Part shown: piece after piece, positions 1 to 5,877 of the stretch
Numbering within the stretch: the first letter of the stretch is position 1
How the letters are laid out: every line of letters begins with the position of its first letter
Assembly (NCBI GenBank): GCA_017744755.1
Contig: JAGIAU010000138.1
Location: forward strand, 1 to 5,894
From: Microbacteriaceae bacterium
GTDB taxonomy: Bacteria; Actinomycetota; Actinomycetes; Actinomycetales; Microbacteriaceae
DNA length: 5,894 bases
Direction: 5' to 3'
Made by a program: the position numbers and the translations under genes
Notes under the pieces: generated by a model
The model's database searches: none
What the model was told of the DNA's origin: nothing
Seen by the model: only the letters and a program-made list of their open reading frames with translations

Positions 1-868
1 CGCCGGACGCGGCTGCCGCGCCGGCGACGCCGGCACCGGCCGCCCCCGCGGCGGTCGCGACCGCCGCCATCGCACGGTCGTCGCCGCCGCCGATCGCGAC
101 GAGCAGCCCGCCGATGAGGCCGCCGCCGATGAGCAGGGGAGCGAAGACCGACTTGAGGCCGTAGCCGACGTCCTTCAGCTCCTCGAGCACGAGCGGGCAC
201 TCGTCGCAGGCCTTGAGATGGTCCTCGACCTTCCCCGCATCGCGCTGCGAGAGCGTCGACCGGAGGTAGCCGCCGAGCAGCCTGCGCGTCGGACCGCATT
301 CGGCATGGATGGGGTGGTCGGACACGTGGGCCTGCAGATAGGCGACGCGGAGCGCGTCGCGAGCGCGCACCGCGAGCGCGCTCGTCGCGTTCGGGCTCAG
401 CCCGAAGTGGGGCGCGGCCTGCAGCGGCGTGAGGCCCTCGACCTCGAGGTACCAGAGCACGGCCTGCTGGCGCTCGGGCAGCGTCTGGAAGGCCTTCGCG
501 ACGAGCTGGGCCTCGAGGCCGCGGTCGGTGTCGTTCCCGACGGCGGTCGACGCCTCGTACGGACTCCAGTCGTCGGTGTCCTGCTCGCGCGACTTCCGGA
601 TGCCCGCCTCGACCGCGAGCCGGCGGATCACGGTGTAGAGGTAGGCGCGGAACGAGTCGACCGGACCGGCGCCGCGCTCGATGGCGCCGTGCGTCCGCTC
701 GAACGCGCTGCTGACGAGGTCCTCCGCGAGATGCGCGTCGCCGCTCGTCGCGCGCGCGACGCGCAGCGCGGCCTCGTGGTGGCGCGCGTAGAGCTCGCCC
801 ATCGCCGCGGTGTCGCCGCTGCGGACGCGCACGATGAGCTCGGCGTCGCTGACCTGTTCGGGTTGCAT
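1..868 (-). CDS. ECF RNA polymerase sigma factor with fused C-terminal zf-HC2 zinc finger and membrane segment (3' end off window)
   Basis: The gene reads leftward from an ATG at 868 and stays open for 289 codons to the window edge, so its C-terminus is missing. Residues about 8-95 fit sigma region 2 (for example LAEDLVSSAFERTH at 47-60 and the SFRAYLYTVIRRLA stretch at 72-85). Residues about 118-178 fit sigma region 4, with the core LPERQQAVLWYLEVEGL and a helix-turn-helix ending SALAVRARDALR. After these comes a zf-HC2 pattern, C191 then H217-x3-C221-x2-C224, preceded by the typical GGYLRSTLS. A hydrophobic segment (about 241-260) follows, then an Ala/Gly-rich linker. Ordinary ECF sigmas end near 180-200 residues, so this one carries its own anti-sigma-like domain and is probably membrane-tethered. 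From memory it resembles actinobacterial groups such as ECF52; the exact group is not proven. AGGA at 876-879 lies 7 bases before the ATG, and no in-frame start was seen in the codons just upstream. No separate anti-sigma gene is visible. Confidence 0.9.
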   Translation of the reverse strand, partial: MQPEQVSDAELIVRVRSGDTAAMGELYARHHEAALRVARATSGDAHLAEDLVSSAFERTHGAIERGAGPVDSFRAYLYTVIRRLAVEAGIRKSREQDTDDWSPYEASTAVGNDTDRGLEAQLVAKAFQTLPERQQAVLWYLEVEGLTPLQAAPHFGLSPNATSALAVRARDALRVAYLQAHVSDHPIHAECGPTRRLLGGYLRSTLSQRDAGKVEDHLKACDECPLVLEELKDVGYGLKSVFAPLLIGGGLIGGLLVAIGGGDDRAMAAVATAAGAAGAGVAGAAAASG

Positions 869-875
869 GGTCCAG

Positions 876-879
876 TCCT
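876..879 (-). promoter_or_regulatory. Ribosome binding site of the sigma factor gene
   Basis: AGGA on the minus strand, 7 bases before the ATG at 868. It supports that start. Confidence 0.6.
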
Positions 880-896
880 GGTGGTCGCCGGGCGCG

Positions 897-958
897 ACGG
901 AACGCGCCTGGCGAGAGACAGCCGGTCGGGTCCGGCTCTTCCAGCCTACGGAACGCGC
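897..958. repeat. 11-base direct repeat ACGGAACGCGC, two copies 51 bases apart
   Basis: ACGGAACGCGC occurs exactly at 897-907 and 948-958. The 51-base offset is close to five helical turns, so both copies would face the same side of the DNA. They lie in the 5' region of the sigma gene. They could be binding sites for a regulator, but chance is possible in such GC-rich DNA. Confidence 0.4.
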
Positions 959-966
959 AAACATGA

Positions 967-981
967 GAACATCCCACGTTC
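967..981. promoter_or_regulatory. Imperfect palindrome GAACATCCCACGTTC, candidate operator
   Basis: GAACAT and ACGTTC form 6-base arms with one mismatch around CCC. It lies in the divergent control region and would overlap the weak candidate -35 of the sigma gene. The spacing (GAAC-N7-GTTC) differs from the actinobacterial LexA box as I remember it (GAAC-N4-GTTC), so I do not assign it to LexA. Confidence 0.35.
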
Positions 982-1012
982 GGGGGCGATTCTCCGCGAA
1001 TCCGCGTCACGA

Positions 1013-1029
1013 AGGGGGGTGTCCCCCCT
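1013..1029. repeat. Perfect G6/C6 inverted repeat (hairpin) before the GGDEF-like gene
   Basis: AGGGGGG, TGT, CCCCCCT: seven perfect pairs with a three-base loop, 13 bases before the ATG at 1043. On the plus strand the left arm, AAGGGGGG, is the only Shine-Dalgarno-like sequence in this leader and would be sealed in the stem. No U-run follows on either strand, so a rho-independent terminator is not supported. Confidence 0.55.
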
Positions 1030-1042
1030 CTCTTCTGACGTC

Positions 1043-1681
1043 ATGGAGCACCTGGGTCGCGATCTCGATCAGGCGGTGGCGCGCTTCGCCGCCGCGGTCG
1101 AGTCCGGCGACCCTTCGACCGCCGCGGTCGCGCTCGGACGGCTGCGCGGCGGCGACGGCATCGCGATCGGCCCGTCGATCGACGACCTCGAGACGGTGCA
1201 CCGGATCGTCACCGGCACCGATCCGTCGACCGCGATCCTGCGGGCCTTCGCGGACGCGTGGGCCGAGTCCTCCCTGGGCGTGCTGCTCACCCGCGGCGCC
1301 CTCGACCACCGCACCGGCCTCGCCACGACCGAGTACCTGCTCACGCGACTGCGCGACCTCGCGCGGTCGGGCGGCGCCGCCGCCCGGATGCTCGTCGTCG
1401 CGGACGGCCCGGACGGCCCGCTGCCGCGGTTCGCACTGATGCTGCGCATGGCGCGGGTCGGGAAGGAGCTGCAGACGTCCTTCCCCGGCGCCGAGACGCC
1501 CGTCGACCTCGACGGCCAGCGGGTCGCGGTCGTGGTGCCGGTCGGGGACTCGTTCGACGCGGATCTCGTGCGAGCCCGCCTCGCCGTCGGACGGATCGAC
1601 GAGGTCGACCGCGGCCGCGTCGTCGCCGAGGACCTGCCGGCGAAGCCGTCCGCCGTGGAGGCCTTCGTCCTCGGCATCTGA
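1043..1681 (+). CDS. Uncharacterised protein with a degenerate GGDEF-like C-terminal half
   Basis: This is a 212-residue protein with actinobacterial GC3 codon use. I do not know the family by name. Residues about 1-80 are helical and alanine-rich. From about 86 the layout follows a GGDEF domain: DHRTGLATTEYLLTRLRDL (88-106) matches the usual D-x-L-T-G-L entry helix. MLVVAD (116-121) sits where the first beta strand should be, and LDGQRVAVVVP (156-166) where GG[DE]EF and the following strand should be. The signature itself is absent and the domain is only about 80-100 residues against the usual 160 or so, so it is very unlikely to make cyclic di-GMP. A signalling or binding role is an inference. 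No signal peptide or membrane segment was seen. The start is uncertain: ATG 1043 has no Shine-Dalgarno sequence. GTG 1019 and GTG 1076 are in frame, but the purine run at 1011-1019 is too close to the first. The gene diverges from the sigma gene and ends 42 bases before the repressor gene. Confidence 0.7.
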   Translation: MEHLGRDLDQAVARFAAAVESGDPSTAAVALGRLRGGDGIAIGPSIDDLETVHRIVTGTDPSTAILRAFADAWAESSLGVLLTRGALDHRTGLATTEYLLTRLRDLARSGGAAARMLVVADGPDGPLPRFALMLRMARVGKELQTSFPGAETPVDLDGQRVAVVVPVGDSFDADLVRARLAVGRIDEVDRGRVVAEDLPAKPSAVEAFVLGI

Positions 1682-1686
1682 ACCTC

Positions 1687-1714
1687 CTTGCATCATTGCG
1701 CAAGAACTTGCAAG
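1687..1714. promoter_or_regulatory. Cluster of TTGCAA-type operators upstream of the LacI regulator (probable autoregulation)
   Basis: Three TTGC-based elements are packed into 28 bases: half-site CTTGCAT (1687-1693), palindrome TTGCGCAA (1696-1703) and palindrome CTTGCAAG (1707-1714). The two palindromes are centred 11 bases apart, one helical turn. The last one overlaps the AAGGA ribosome binding site, so bound repressor would block its own gene. From memory, TTGCA-containing operators are known for actinobacterial MalR/Reg1 regulators. Confidence 0.65.
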
Positions 1715-1716
1715 GA
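1712..1716 (+). promoter_or_regulatory. Ribosome binding site of the LacI-family regulator
   Basis: AAGGA lies 7 bases before ATG 1724. This decides that start over the in-frame TTG at 1688, which has no such site and lies inside the operator cluster. Confidence 0.75.
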
Positions 1717-1723
1717 TTGCGTC

Positions 1724-2734
1724 ATGACTCGACGGCTGTCCGATGTCGCGCAGAAGGTCGGGGTGAGCGAGGCGACGGTCAGTCGCGTGCTCAACGGCAA
1801 GCCCGGCGTCGGCGAGGCGACCCGCCAGGCGGTGCTCACCGCCCTCGACGTGCTCGGCTACGAGCGCCCGACGAAGCTCCGCGGCGACCGCGCCCGGCTC
1901 GTCGGCCTCTTCCTGCCGGAGCTCTCGAACCCCATCTTCCCCGCCTTCGCCGAGCTCGTCGGCTCCGGCCTCGCCCAGCACGGCTACACCCCGGTGCTCT
2001 GCACGCAGACGGTCGGCGGCGGCATCAGCGAGTCCGACTACGTCGAGCTGCTGCTCGACCAGCAGGTCTCGGCGGTGTTCTTCGTCGGCGGCTTGTACTC
2101 GCAGGAGGCGGGCCAGCACGACCACTATCTGCGGCTGCGCGACCTCGGGCTGCCGACGGTCCTGGTGAACGCGCCCATCCCGGGCCTCGGCTTCACGACC
2201 GTTTCCACGGACGACGGCGTCGCGATGGAGCAGGCATGGAGCCACCTCGCGCAGCTCGGCCACCGCCGGATCGGCCTCGTGCTCGGCCCGGAGGACCACG
2301 TGCCGTCGCAGCGGAAGCTCGCGGCGGCGCGGCGCGCGGCGGCCGCGTCCGGCATCGCGCTCCCCGACGACCACGTGGTGAGCTCGCACTACGCCCTCGA
2401 GGCCGGTCAGGCCGCGACGACGCGGCTGCTGGCGACAGGGGTGACGGCGGTCATCTGCGCCTCCGACCCGCTCGCGCTCGGCGCGATCCGAGCGGTGCGC
2501 CGGGCGGGGAAGTCGGTGCCGCAGGACGTCTCGGTGGTGGGCTTCGACGACTCGCCCATGATGACGAACGTCGACCCGCCGCTGACGACGGTCCGCCAGC
2601 CGATCGAGCCGATGGCGCGGATGGGGATCGAGCTGCTGGTGAGCCAGGTGAAGGGGACGGCGTCGGCTGCGGAGGAGTACCTCTTCGAGCCCGAGCTCGT
2701 GGTGCGGGGGTCGACGGGGCCGGCGCCCGCGTAA
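1724..2734 (+). CDS. malR: LacI-family transcriptional repressor, MalR-like
   Basis: This 336-residue protein has normal LacI-family length. The N-terminal helix-turn-helix (residues 5-24) carries the hallmark VSEATVSRVLNGKPGV. The rest is a periplasmic-binding-protein-like sugar sensor, with LVGLFLPELSNPIFPAF from residue 59, the VPSQRK segment at 193-198 and VSVVGFDDSP at 269-278. The linker is unusual: GYERPTKLR (45-53) leads into LVGL about three residues sooner than the common RPN..AR.L hinge. The GYERP..LR linker, the TPVLCTQT stretch and the VPxQRK segment match what I recall of Streptomyces MalR, which represses maltose uptake genes. The next genes, an alpha-glucosidase and a sugar-binding protein, fit that role. 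It probably binds the TTGCAA/TTGCGCAA sites before itself and before the glucosidase, and releases them when a maltose-like sugar is bound. The exact inducer (maltose, maltotriose, trehalose or another alpha-glucoside) cannot be read from sequence. Confidence 0.88.
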   Translation: MTRRLSDVAQKVGVSEATVSRVLNGKPGVGEATRQAVLTALDVLGYERPTKLRGDRARLVGLFLPELSNPIFPAFAELVGSGLAQHGYTPVLCTQTVGGGISESDYVELLLDQQVSAVFFVGGLYSQEAGQHDHYLRLRDLGLPTVLVNAPIPGLGFTTVSTDDGVAMEQAWSHLAQLGHRRIGLVLGPEDHVPSQRKLAAARRAAAASGIALPDDHVVSSHYALEAGQAATTRLLATGVTAVICASDPLALGAIRAVRRAGKSVPQDVSVVGFDDSPMMTNVDPPLTTVRQPIEPMARMGIELLVSQVKGTASAAEEYLFEPELVVRGSTGPAPA

Positions 2735-2751
2735 CGCGCCGCAAGCGCATG

Positions 2752-2769
2752 CAGATTTCTTGCAATCTG
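2752..2769. repeat. Inverted repeat CAGATT-N6-AATCTG between regulator and glucosidase
   Basis: Six perfect pairs enclose TCTTGC, followed by TTTAGTT. It could be a weak terminator for the regulator transcript or part of the operator, since the loop and right arm contain TTGCAA (2760-2765). The AT-rich stem is weak for a terminator, so I favour the operator reading. Confidence 0.35.
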
Positions 2770-2786
2770 TTTAGTTCTTGCGCAAG
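2759..2786. promoter_or_regulatory. TTGCAA/TTGCGCAA operators upstream of the alpha-glucosidase operon
   Basis: CTTGCAA lies at 2759-2765 and the perfect 10-base palindrome CTTGCGCAAG at 2777-2786. The 13-base word AGTTCTTGCGCAA (2773-2785) recurs exactly, reverse-complemented, at 1696-1708 before the regulator. The second palindrome covers the proposed -35 hexamer, so a bound repressor would exclude RNA polymerase. A further GCAAG half-site lies at 2741-2745. Confidence 0.7.
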
Positions 2787-2806
2787 TCTGTCAAAAAAGC
2801 TACGTT
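2778..2806 (+). promoter_or_regulatory. Promoter of the alpha-glucosidase-transporter operon
   Basis: TTGCGC (2778-2783) and TACGTT (2801-2806) are separated by exactly 17 bases. The -10 fits TANNNT; the -35 matches only the key TTG. The expected transcription start, about 7 bases past the -10, falls on or next to the GTG at 2814, which suggests a leaderless mRNA. The local sequence is clearly more AT-rich than its surroundings. Confidence 0.55.
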
Positions 2807-2813
2807 GCTCTGC

Positions 2814-4484
2814 GTGGACAACGCAGTCCGGCCGACGCCTGCCGAGAACGACCCCCTGTGGTGGCGCTCCGCCGTCATCTACCAGGTCTACGTCCGCAGC
2901 TTCGCGGACGGGAACGGCGACGGGACCGGCGACCTCGCGGGCGTGCGCTCACGCCTCCCCTATCTGCGCGACCTCGGCGTCGACGCGATCTGGTTCACGC
3001 CCTGGTACGCCTCGCCCCTCGCCGACGGCGGCTACGACGTCAGCGACTACCGCGCGATCCACCCCGACTTCGGCACGCTCCGCGAGGCCGAGCTGCTCGT
3101 CCAGGAGGCGCTCGAGCTCGGCATCCGCACCATCGTCGACGTCGTGCCGAACCACGTCTCGGAGGAGCACGCCTGGTTCCGCGCGGCGCTCGCCGCCGGG
3201 CCGGGCTCGCCGGAGCGCGAGCGCTTCTGGTTCCACGACGGCCTCGGCCAGGACGGCGCCGGGATCCCGACGCACTGGGTGTCCCCCTTCGCCGGCGAGA
3301 CCTGGACGCGCACCACGAACCCCGACGGAACCCCCGGCGAGTGGTACCTGCACCTCTTCACGCCGCAGCAGCCCGACCTCAACTGGAACCACCCGGACGT
3401 CCGCCGCGAGCACGAGGACATCCTCAAGTTCTGGTTCGACCGCGGCGTCGCGGGCGTCCGCATCGACTCCGCGGCCCTCCTGATCAAGGATCCGGAGCTC
3501 GCCGAGGTCCCCGAGCAGCCCGGGCCGGGGGAGCATCCGACCCAGGACCGCGACGAGCTGCACGACGTCTACCGCGCCTGGCGCGCCGTCGCCGACTCGT
3601 ACCCCGGCACCCGCGTCCTCGTCGGCGAGATCTGGCTCCCGGAGATCGACCGCTTCGTGCAGTACCTGCGGCCCGACGAGATGCACACGGCCTTCAACTT
3701 CGACTTCCTCAGCCGGCCCTGGGACGCGGCGGAGCTCCGCGCGTCGATCGACCTCACCCTCGGCGCGCACGCCCCCGTCGGCGCCCCGTCGACCTGGGTC
3801 CTCTCGAACCACGACGTCACCCGGCCCGTCACCCGCTACGGCCGGGAGGACTCCTCCTTCGCCTTCCTCAAGAAGCGCTTCGGCGTGCCGTCCGACGCGG
3901 AGCTCGGCACGCGCCGCGCCCGCGCCGCCGCCCTGCTGACCGCCGCACTCCCCGGCTCGCTCTACATCTACCAGGGCGACGAGCTCGGCCTCCCGGAGGT
4001 CGACGTCCCGCTCGACCGCATCCAGGACCCGATGCACTTCCGCTCCGCCGGCATCGACCCCGGCCGCGACGGCTGCCGCGTGCCGCTGCCGTGGAGCGGG
4101 ACCGAGCCGCCGTACGGCTTCTCCGCGCCGGACGGGCAGGGCGCGACCGCGGCGCCGTGGCTGCCGCAGCCGAGCGCGTTCGCCGACCTGACCGTCGAGC
4201 ACCAGGCGGCCGACCCCGGGTCGATGCTGTCGCTCTACCGGGCCGCGCTCGCCGTCCGCCGCGCGGAGCCCGGCCTCGGCGACGGCGCGTTCGAATGGCT
4301 CGACCTCGGGCCCGGCGTCCTCGCCTTCCGCCGCCCGGGCGGATTCCTGTCCATCACCAACTTCGGCGCCGAACCGGTCGAGCTCCCCGCCAGCGCGGAG
4401 CTCGTCCTGTCCAGCGCCGCGCTCGCCGACGGCGGGCTCCCCCGGGACTCGACCGCCTGGCTGCGCGAGCAGCCCGGCGACTGA
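2814..4484 (+). CDS. aglA: GH13 alpha-glucosidase (AglA-like)
   Basis: This 556-residue cytoplasmic glycoside hydrolase has no signal peptide. It would release glucose from the non-reducing end of maltose, malto-oligosaccharides or related alpha-glucosides. All four GH13 regions are intact: DVVPNH (109-114), GVRID with nucleophile D218, VGEIW with acid/base E272, and SNHD with H333-D334. The N-terminal YQVYVRSFADGNGDGTGD (23-40) has the Asp/Asn-rich loop that binds calcium in oligo-1,6-glucosidases, and QPDLN (186-190) is the oligo-1,6-glucosidase-type region V. The residue after the nucleophile is Ser, not the Val I associate with alpha-1,6 specificity, so alpha-1,4 preference is likelier. 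The WFTPWYASPLADGGYDVSDY stretch (60-79) is typical of the actinobacterial group, probably GH13_30. I chose GTG 2814 because it fits the promoter; the in-frame TTG at 2778 lies inside the operator. No Shine-Dalgarno sequence precedes GTG 2814. Oligo-1,6-glucosidase, sucrose hydrolase and transglycosylase roles remain possible. Confidence 0.9.
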   Translation: MDNAVRPTPAENDPLWWRSAVIYQVYVRSFADGNGDGTGDLAGVRSRLPYLRDLGVDAIWFTPWYASPLADGGYDVSDYRAIHPDFGTLREAELLVQEALELGIRTIVDVVPNHVSEEHAWFRAALAAGPGSPERERFWFHDGLGQDGAGIPTHWVSPFAGETWTRTTNPDGTPGEWYLHLFTPQQPDLNWNHPDVRREHEDILKFWFDRGVAGVRIDSAALLIKDPELAEVPEQPGPGEHPTQDRDELHDVYRAWRAVADSYPGTRVLVGEIWLPEIDRFVQYLRPDEMHTAFNFDFLSRPWDAAELRASIDLTLGAHAPVGAPSTWVLSNHDVTRPVTRYGREDSSFAFLKKRFGVPSDAELGTRRARAAALLTAALPGSLYIYQGDELGLPEVDVPLDRIQDPMHFRSAGIDPGRDGCRVPLPWSGTEPPYGFSAPDGQGATAAPWLPQPSAFADLTVEHQAADPGSMLSLYRAALAVRRAEPGLGDGAFEWLDLGPGVLAFRRPGGFLSITNFGAEPVELPASAELVLSSAALADGGLPRDSTAWLREQPGD

Positions 4485-4530
4485 GGCCCACCTGCACCGA
4501 AGAACCGATCACAGAAGAAAGGCACTGACA
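4485..4530 (+). other. Intergenic spacer within the operon
   Basis: These 46 bases hold no terminator-like hairpin and no clear promoter, so the glucosidase and binding-protein genes are probably co-transcribed. The 3' end carries the ribosome binding site of the next gene. Confidence 0.6.
4518..4522 (+). promoter_or_regulatory. Ribosome binding site of the sugar-binding lipoprotein gene
   Basis: AAAGG within a GAAGAAAGG purine run, 8 bases before ATG 4531. The upstream glucosidase gene, by contrast, has no such site. Confidence 0.65.
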
Positions 4531-5877
4531 ATGAAGTCACCGACCAGAGGCGTCGCGCTCGTCGCGGCCCTCGCCACGGCCGCGGCGCTCACGGCCTGCG
4601 CCCCCGCGGGCGACGGCACGCCCGGGAGGACCGAGCTGCGCGTCGCGACGTTCCCGCCCGGAGCCGACGCGGCGGCCTACGAGGCCTTCGCCGCCCAGGA
4701 GGCGCAGTTCGAGGAGGCGAACCCCGACATCGACATCGTCGGCGTCGAATACGAGTGGGAGGGCCCCACGTTCGCGGCCCAGCTCGCGGCCGGCAGCCTG
4801 CCGGACGTGTTCACCATCCCCTTCACGGACGGCCAGACGCTGCTGCAGAACGGGCAGCTCATGGACGTCACCGACGAGGCGAACGCGCTCGGCTACCTCG
4901 ACAAGTTCAACCCCAACATCCTCGCGAGCATCCAGGGCGCGGACGGCCGCATCTACGGCTTCCCGCGCCAGGCCTACGCGCTCGGACTGCAGTACAACCG
5001 CGAGCTCTTCGAGGCCGCGGGGCTCGACCCCGACGCCCCGCCGACCACGTGGGACGAGGTCCGCGAGGCCGCCAAGGCGATCTCGGAGGCGACCGGCAAG
5101 GCCGGCTACGCGACGATGACGCAGAACAACACGGGCGGCTGGCAGCTCACCGCCCAGTCGGCGTCGCGCGGCGGCTTCATGCAGGAGGACGGCAAGTCCA
5201 CCATCGACAACCCCGGCGTCAAGGCGACCCTCGAGTTCTTCCACGACCTCCGCTGGGAGGACGACTCGATGGGCGACAACTTCCTGCTCGACTGGGGCAC
5301 CATCAACCAGGAGTTCGCCGCCGGCAACATCGGCATGTACACCTCCGGCTCGGACCTCTACACGGCGCTGACCCGCGACTTCTCGCTCGACTCCGCCGTG
5401 TACGGCCTCACCGTCATCCCGATGGACGGGCCGGACGCGAAGGTCCTCGGCGGCGGCGACATCGCCGTCATGCCGGCGAACATCGACGCCGCGACGAAGG
5501 CCGCCGGCATCAAGTGGATCGACTGGTACTACATGCAGAAGCTGATGGACAAGGACGCCGCCATCCTCGACGCGCAGACGCTCGAGGCGAGCGGCCAGGC
5601 CGTCGGCACCCCGGTGCTGCCGGTCCTCGACCAGGCGACGTACGAGGAGTCGCTCACCTGGATCGAGCCGTACATCAACGTCCCGCGCGACCAGATGGCC
5701 GGCTTCATCGACGGCATCTTCGAGCAGACCCCGGTCGCGGAGCCGACGCTGCACACGCAGGAGGTCTACGCGCTCCTCGACGCGGTCGTGCAGAAGGTGC
5801 TGACCGACGAGCACGCGGACATCGACGCGCTCCTCGCCCAGGCCGACAAGGACGCCCAGGCGCTCATCGATGGCTAG
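4531..5877 (+). CDS. ABC transporter sugar-binding lipoprotein (family 1, MalE-like)
   Basis: This 448-residue protein has a lipoprotein signal peptide: a short charged start (K2, R6), a hydrophobic core (8-20) and a lipobox L20-T21-A22-C23. Cys23 would be lipidated, anchoring the protein outside the membrane to feed sugar to a permease. The body fits the SBP_bac_1 family: GSLPDVF (88-94), GQLMDVTDE (108-116), GRIYGFPRQ (139-147), LQYNRELFEAAGL (153-165), TTWDEV (172-177) and the C-terminal IEPYINVPRDQMAGF stretch. Length is normal for the family. It lies 46 bases after the glucosidase gene and overlaps the next gene by 8 bases, so it belongs to the operon. From the neighbours, the ligand is probably maltose, a malto-oligosaccharide, trehalose or another alpha-glucoside. 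This fold family binds many sugars, so no symbol is given. No ATPase gene is in the window; in Streptomyces a distant shared ATPase (MsiK) serves such importers. Confidence 0.88.
   Translation: MKSPTRGVALVAALATAAALTACAPAGDGTPGRTELRVATFPPGADAAAYEAFAAQEAQFEEANPDIDIVGVEYEWEGPTFAAQLAAGSLPDVFTIPFTDGQTLLQNGQLMDVTDEANALGYLDKFNPNILASIQGADGRIYGFPRQAYALGLQYNRELFEAAGLDPDAPPTTWDEVREAAKAISEATGKAGYATMTQNNTGGWQLTAQSASRGGFMQEDGKSTIDNPGVKATLEFFHDLRWEDDSMGDNFLLDWGTINQEFAAGNIGMYTSGSDLYTALTRDFSLDSAVYGLTVIPMDGPDAKVLGGGDIAVMPANIDAATKAAGIKWIDWYYMQKLMDKDAAILDAQTLEASGQAVGTPVLPVLDQATYEESLTWIEPYINVPRDQMAGFIDGIFEQTPVAEPTLHTQEVYALLDAVVQKVLTDEHADIDALLAQADKDAQALIDG

Larger units (their letters stand above)
869..1042. promoter_or_regulatory. 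Divergent intergenic control region between the sigma gene and the GGDEF-like gene
   Basis: This is 174 bases between two divergent start codons, so it must hold at least the sigma gene promoter. It contains an 11-base direct repeat, a GAAC/GTTC inverted repeat and a G6/C6 hairpin, each listed separately. No clear sigma-70 pair is visible. On the minus strand TAGGCT (948 down to 943) could be a -10 box, with TGTTCT (971 down to 966) at 17-base spacing as a poor -35 that overlaps the inverted repeat. A classic ECF promoter (GGAAC, 16-17 bases, CGTT or CGTC) was looked for and not found, although GGAAC occurs twice on the plus strand. Confidence 0.4.

Noticed and set aside
967..981. LexA (SOS) box
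   Set aside because: The spacer between GAAC and GTTC is seven bases rather than the four I expect for actinobacterial LexA.
218..1042. Plus-strand open frame continuing upstream of ATG 1043
   Set aside because: It is antisense to the sigma factor, which has clear domains. The encoded residues are low-complexity Arg/Ala/Glu-rich. The real gene is the part from about 1043.
1688..1723. TTG start giving the regulator 12 extra residues
   Set aside because: No ribosome binding site precedes it, the extension lies in the operator cluster, and the helix-turn-helix begins normally from ATG 1724.
1007..2389. Long minus-strand open frame of 460 codons
   Set aside because: It runs opposite both the GGDEF-like gene and the regulator. 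Its composition is the His/Arg/Glu/Ala-rich type made by complementing GC3-biased codons, and it shows no recognisable domain.
2728..2738. CGCGTAACGCG palindrome around the regulator stop codon
   Set aside because: It is short, has no U-run after it and is easily produced by chance in GC-rich DNA. It is not called a terminator.
2858..4528. Long plus-strand open frame overlapping the glucosidase in another frame
   Set aside because: The product is almost wholly Arg/Pro/Ala, typical of a shifted high-GC frame. The glucosidase frame has all catalytic motifs.
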